64,000 nt of DNA from Nyssa sinensis (Eukaryota > Streptophyta > Magnoliopsida > Cornales > Nyssaceae). Numbering within the stretch: position 1 is the first letter of the stretch; every line of letters begins with the position of its first letter. Of the stretch, positions 60,700 through 64,000 are shown in pieces. Where the stretch lies: assembly GCA_008638375.1 (NCBI GenBank), contig CM018032.1, forward strand, positions 62,001 through 126,000, in the 5' to 3' direction. Below the pieces are notes generated by a model that did no database searches, had not been told where the DNA came from, and saw only the letters and a program-made list of their open reading frames with translations. A program made the position numbers and the translations under genes.

Positions 60700-61500
60700 A
60701 TTTTTAAATAGGAAAAATTGTCACAATGCCCTTAAGCCAAAAATTGGCCAAACGAAGGCCAATTAAAATGAAAGAGGAGCCTAACCCAATATTTTTGGGC
60801 ATTCCGGATTCAACGGCAGAGTCTGATTTATGAAATTAGATCCCAAAAAATATGAACGAACAAATGAAACAATTCCAATTGTGTCTTAATGTATTCATTA
60901 AGCTATTAATTGAACCCCGATGATTTTGAAAAAACTTACCTTAATATTATTGGAAATTTTGAACCCAATGGTGGGATCCATTTTATGAAACAACGTCCCG
61001 AAAATTTAGATACGTGAAACATAATAATTACCGTTATGCCCTTAAGGACACCCAAGCTAGTTAAATGTCAAAGAAGGCTCATTTTGACTTTCTTTGATAT
61101 TTTGGACTGAACGGTAGAGTCCATTTTAACAAACGAAGCACCAAAAAATGTGGCACGTGAAAGTGTAAATTTATAAAAATGCCCCTAAACTTAATATAAG
61201 CTATAAATATACAAATTAAGACCTAAAAAAACCTAAATTGATTATCTTCAACACCCTAGACCTAATAGTGATGTCCGTTTTTGAAAAATAAGACCCGATA
61301 ACAAACTAAAAAATGACGAATACATCCTTAAGACTTAATGAAGCTATCAGAAAAGTGTATATGAAATTAAAAGACATATATTAATGTTTTAAAGATCGCT
61401 TAGACTAAAAAATGAAGTCTATTTAGGCAAACGACGAATCGAACGGAATAAGATGTAAAAGATAAAATTACTAAAATACCCTTAATGGGAGAATAAGTTT
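60700..61500 (+). repeat. Degenerate ~150-bp phased repeats, 6 copies
   Basis: A motif like ATGCCCTTAAG recurs at about 60730, 60887, 61036, 61191, 61324 and 61480. A second marker (GGTAGAGTCCATTTTA and variants) keeps the same phase. The block resembles 21800-22300 in motif order. Confidence 0.55.
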
Positions 61501-62619
61501 CTAATGGGGCCTAGGGGAGGATATAAAACCCACTTGAGGTTTAGAGGGCCATCGAATCTAGAAATGGAACTGTTCAAAGCTAATAACACTTGAGAGATAG
61601 TGATTAAACAAAATTATATGTTCACTCAAATATTAAGTTTAGTTTAATATGTGATCTAGGATCACCAAGCAAAGGAAGGACACACGATAAAGAGGTTAAT
61701 ATGGGAAGTGAAATGTGAAACAAGAACTAAAAACCAGAGGTGAGTAATCTTGGACTTTGAAGTGGAGGTTTGAACTCTATGATTTCTAAATTGTTTTAAA
61801 TTCAAATTCTTGTATTTACATGACTCGTGTTTCAAACATGCTACTTGATCTATTTTTGAACTACTATCATAATCTACACATGTGTTTATTTAAATGCCAA
61901 TTGGTTTTGCAATTCTTACTTCAAGCATGCCTATCTTTAATTGTAAAATTGTGTTAAATGCCTTCTTTTGAAAATGAATTGTTTTTCATTCCAATCATGT
62001 TTAATCTACTCTTGAAAAAAACATCTATTTGAAAAATTAGGTTTTAAATACTTTTGTTTGTGAATCGGTAACACAAGATAATTGTACATAAGCATTACGA
62101 GATTGTAAGATCCTTCGGGACTTGCATACGAGAATTGCCTGCTAGAAGGCATGGAGATCTCCCACGAGAATTGGTCTATAGATAAAAATATAGATCTATA
62201 CGACAAAACTTACGAGCTCAGATCGATACAAACACCCTTACAAAGTGAAAAGATATAACATTGTAGGATGGTAGAAGGTTTATCCTTCATCACTCTGAAC
62301 ATGACTTATGTCATCATATTTCATGATTTAAAGGTTTATGTTTCCAATTTTAATGAAACATGAATCCACTTGTTCTATATTTAAGAAATTAAATGCTTTG
62401 CTTGAATGCCCTGAATGCATCATGCTTTATGTTTCGAAGATTTTGTATTCTGTCTTTTGAATTGTGCGAACAATTGGTAATGGTCACTTTTATAAACTCT
62501 TTTATACTTAGACCACTATTAGTTGTAAACCCATAACATGGTACCATAATTACTCATGAGGTTTATTATAAAGCTCACATGGATTTATTCATGATATGTA
62601 CAAGTGATATGAAAGTGCG

Positions 62620-62905
62620 GTATTAGATCCATAGCTAAAGCGAACCGTGAAATACAGATATGAAGTTGGGGTATGGGACCCACAATTATAGTGAAGTACT
62701 AGTTCAGAAGTGTGCTTGAGGTATGAGACTCACAATTAGATTACATATAAAGTTTTGAAATGTACGTGAGGTATGAGACTCATAATTAGAGTAAGTATGA
62801 AGTTTAGATTTGTACGTAAGGTATGAGATTCACAATTAGAGTAAGTACATAGTTCGACATGTGTGAGATGTGAACGTGGGGTATGGGACCCGTAGTTGAT
62901 GTAAT
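62620..62905 (+). repeat. 50-bp minisatellite, about 6 units
   Basis: GGTATGRGAYYCACAATTA starts at 62670, 62720, 62770 and 62820, exactly 50 bp apart, with a further unit at 62880 and a diverged one at about 62615. Confidence 0.9.
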
Positions 62906-62949
62906 ATTGATGATTATAATGTTGATGAATGTAATGTTTTTAAAAAAAT

Positions 62950-64000
62950 ATATTCTAGCCTATCTAGATACTTGAATAATGAATGTAATATGTGTGCATT
63001 ACTTCCACTACAATATAAAACTTGATATGATATATAATTTGAATTGATTTGGTTAAGAACTTCACCCACATCCCTTAATCTGCCAATCCCATGAACAGTA
63101 GGGGTAAGTCATAACACTCAATAGGGTTTCCCAAAACACACAAGCACATAAGATGCCAAAAATTAATACAAGCCCTAGTGTCCAAGATGCATACAAGCAC
63201 ACAACAAGTGTCATGTACCAAAAAAAAATACAAATATAAGGATAAGCATCAACAAATGATAAAAGGTAAGGAAGCAACCGTATAAAAACAATAAGATAAA
63301 TAATATGACGAGTATCTAAGCATAGCATACATCTATGTATACCTGCCCCATGATGCACCTTCATTTCCTGCATAAGGCAATATCAATAATAATATATCTT
63401 TAAGTGCAGGTCATAACACTATCATACTCAATAGGTGCAATCACACTATAATTAGCAAGAGCAATATGTATAAAAATCATCCATCCGTGCACTTAATGCA
63501 ACGTACACATATTCTATGAATACACACTTTCATGAATGTATTTATGATATTCTTTGGAATGAACACATACAAAGGATTGGCTTTACTCTTATATCAATCC
63601 CTCCGATGTGGGTTAATGACACATAATCGAAAAGAGACACAATCCTAGTCGCAACATCATTCAGGTCACAACATGTGTTAATGATGTGGGATCGACCCTA
63701 CTCTGATGTCAATCCCACATCCTAAGTAATGTAACACATGAGGCTAGTATGCATAAGTACGTATGCATTATCAATTGTCTACCTATAATATCTCATAACT
63801 CAAGTCTAGCACTATGTATAGCAAGAGGTGTATTACACTCAGGCTATGAAAATTCAATAGTAAGTGTAGAAAACAGTCATCCCAATGTGATTCTAATCTT
63901 AGCCATCACCGGACTATAATCAGACACTATTTGTGACTTTCATAATATGCATTGGACATCTTATACGTTTATATTTTAACTCTCGGGGCCGCCTTGGCTT
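62950..64000. other. No gene recognised at right end
   Basis: AT-rich sequence with short direct repeats (GGTCATAACACT.. at about 63108 and 63409) and three GATGTGGG/CCCACATC motifs at 63600-63722. The open frame on the minus strand at 63062-63373 resembles no family I know. Confidence 0.5.

Larger units (their letters stand above)
55103..62950 (+). mobile_element. Long LTR-like element starting TGTAACACC, right end unclear
   Basis: TGTAACACCATTGACC at 55103 interrupts the copia gag. With the insertion 55688-59639 removed, the block of ~150-bp repeats begins about 1.7 kb from this start, as it does in the element at 20064. Right limit was not found and may lie outside the window. No retroelement protein seen. 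Confidence 0.35.

Noticed and set aside
62620..62905. CRISPR-like array
   Set aside because: The 50-bp units are direct tandem repeats without unique spacers, in a plant nuclear context.
63062..63373. 103-codon minus-strand ORF with hydrophobic residues
   Set aside because: Ordinary length for chance in AT-rich DNA; no motif or splice evidence.

Overview
This is nuclear DNA of a flowering plant, probably a eudicot with a large, repeat-rich genome. The evidence is an AT-rich background, plant-type LTR retrotransposons, LINEs, MITEs and TRIMs, and one split protein-coding gene with plant splice sites. I found no bacterial genes, operons or CRISPR arrays. The species cannot be named from the sequence alone.

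The one host gene I can support is a Dicer-like ribonuclease on the minus strand, best matched to DCL3, the enzyme that makes the 24-nt siRNAs used in RNA-directed DNA methylation. I could place 19 consecutive coding exons between 46735 and 9442. Together they give 3315 nt (1105 codons) with every splice phase agreeing and no stop. Domains in order are DECH helicase with Walker A, helicase C with a QSRGRAR motif, Dicer dimerisation domain, PAZ, and the first part of RNase IIIa with its [13 protein letters not shown] signature. The rest of RNase IIIa, RNase IIIb and any dsRNA-binding domain are not in the window; they must lie to the left of base 1 unless the gene is truncated.

From right to left: 64000-55100 is non-coding repeat (long LTR-like elements, a 50-bp minisatellite, ~150-bp degenerate repeats). 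55100-49640 is a decayed minus-strand copia element split by a 2.7-kb insertion. 48560-47100 is a Ty3/gypsy remnant just upstream of DCL3. 46735-9442 is DCL3 with three giant introns: intron 3 (10.7 kb, a nested MULE-like/LINE/MITE/LTR stack), intron 9 (9.3 kb, LTRs, MITEs and a second LINE) and intron 17 (4.3 kb, a MITE and a solo-LTR-like element). 9441-1 is intron 19 or downstream sequence and holds a decayed plus-strand copia element preceded by three tandem ~1.2-kb copies of a composite gypsy/copia LTR unit, then a minus-strand gypsy gag fragment.

Most of the DNA is therefore transposon sequence inside or beside a gene whose product silences transposons. Several insertions can be delimited by target-site duplications and ordered in time by nesting. 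All retroelement coding regions seen here are broken by stops and frameshifts.
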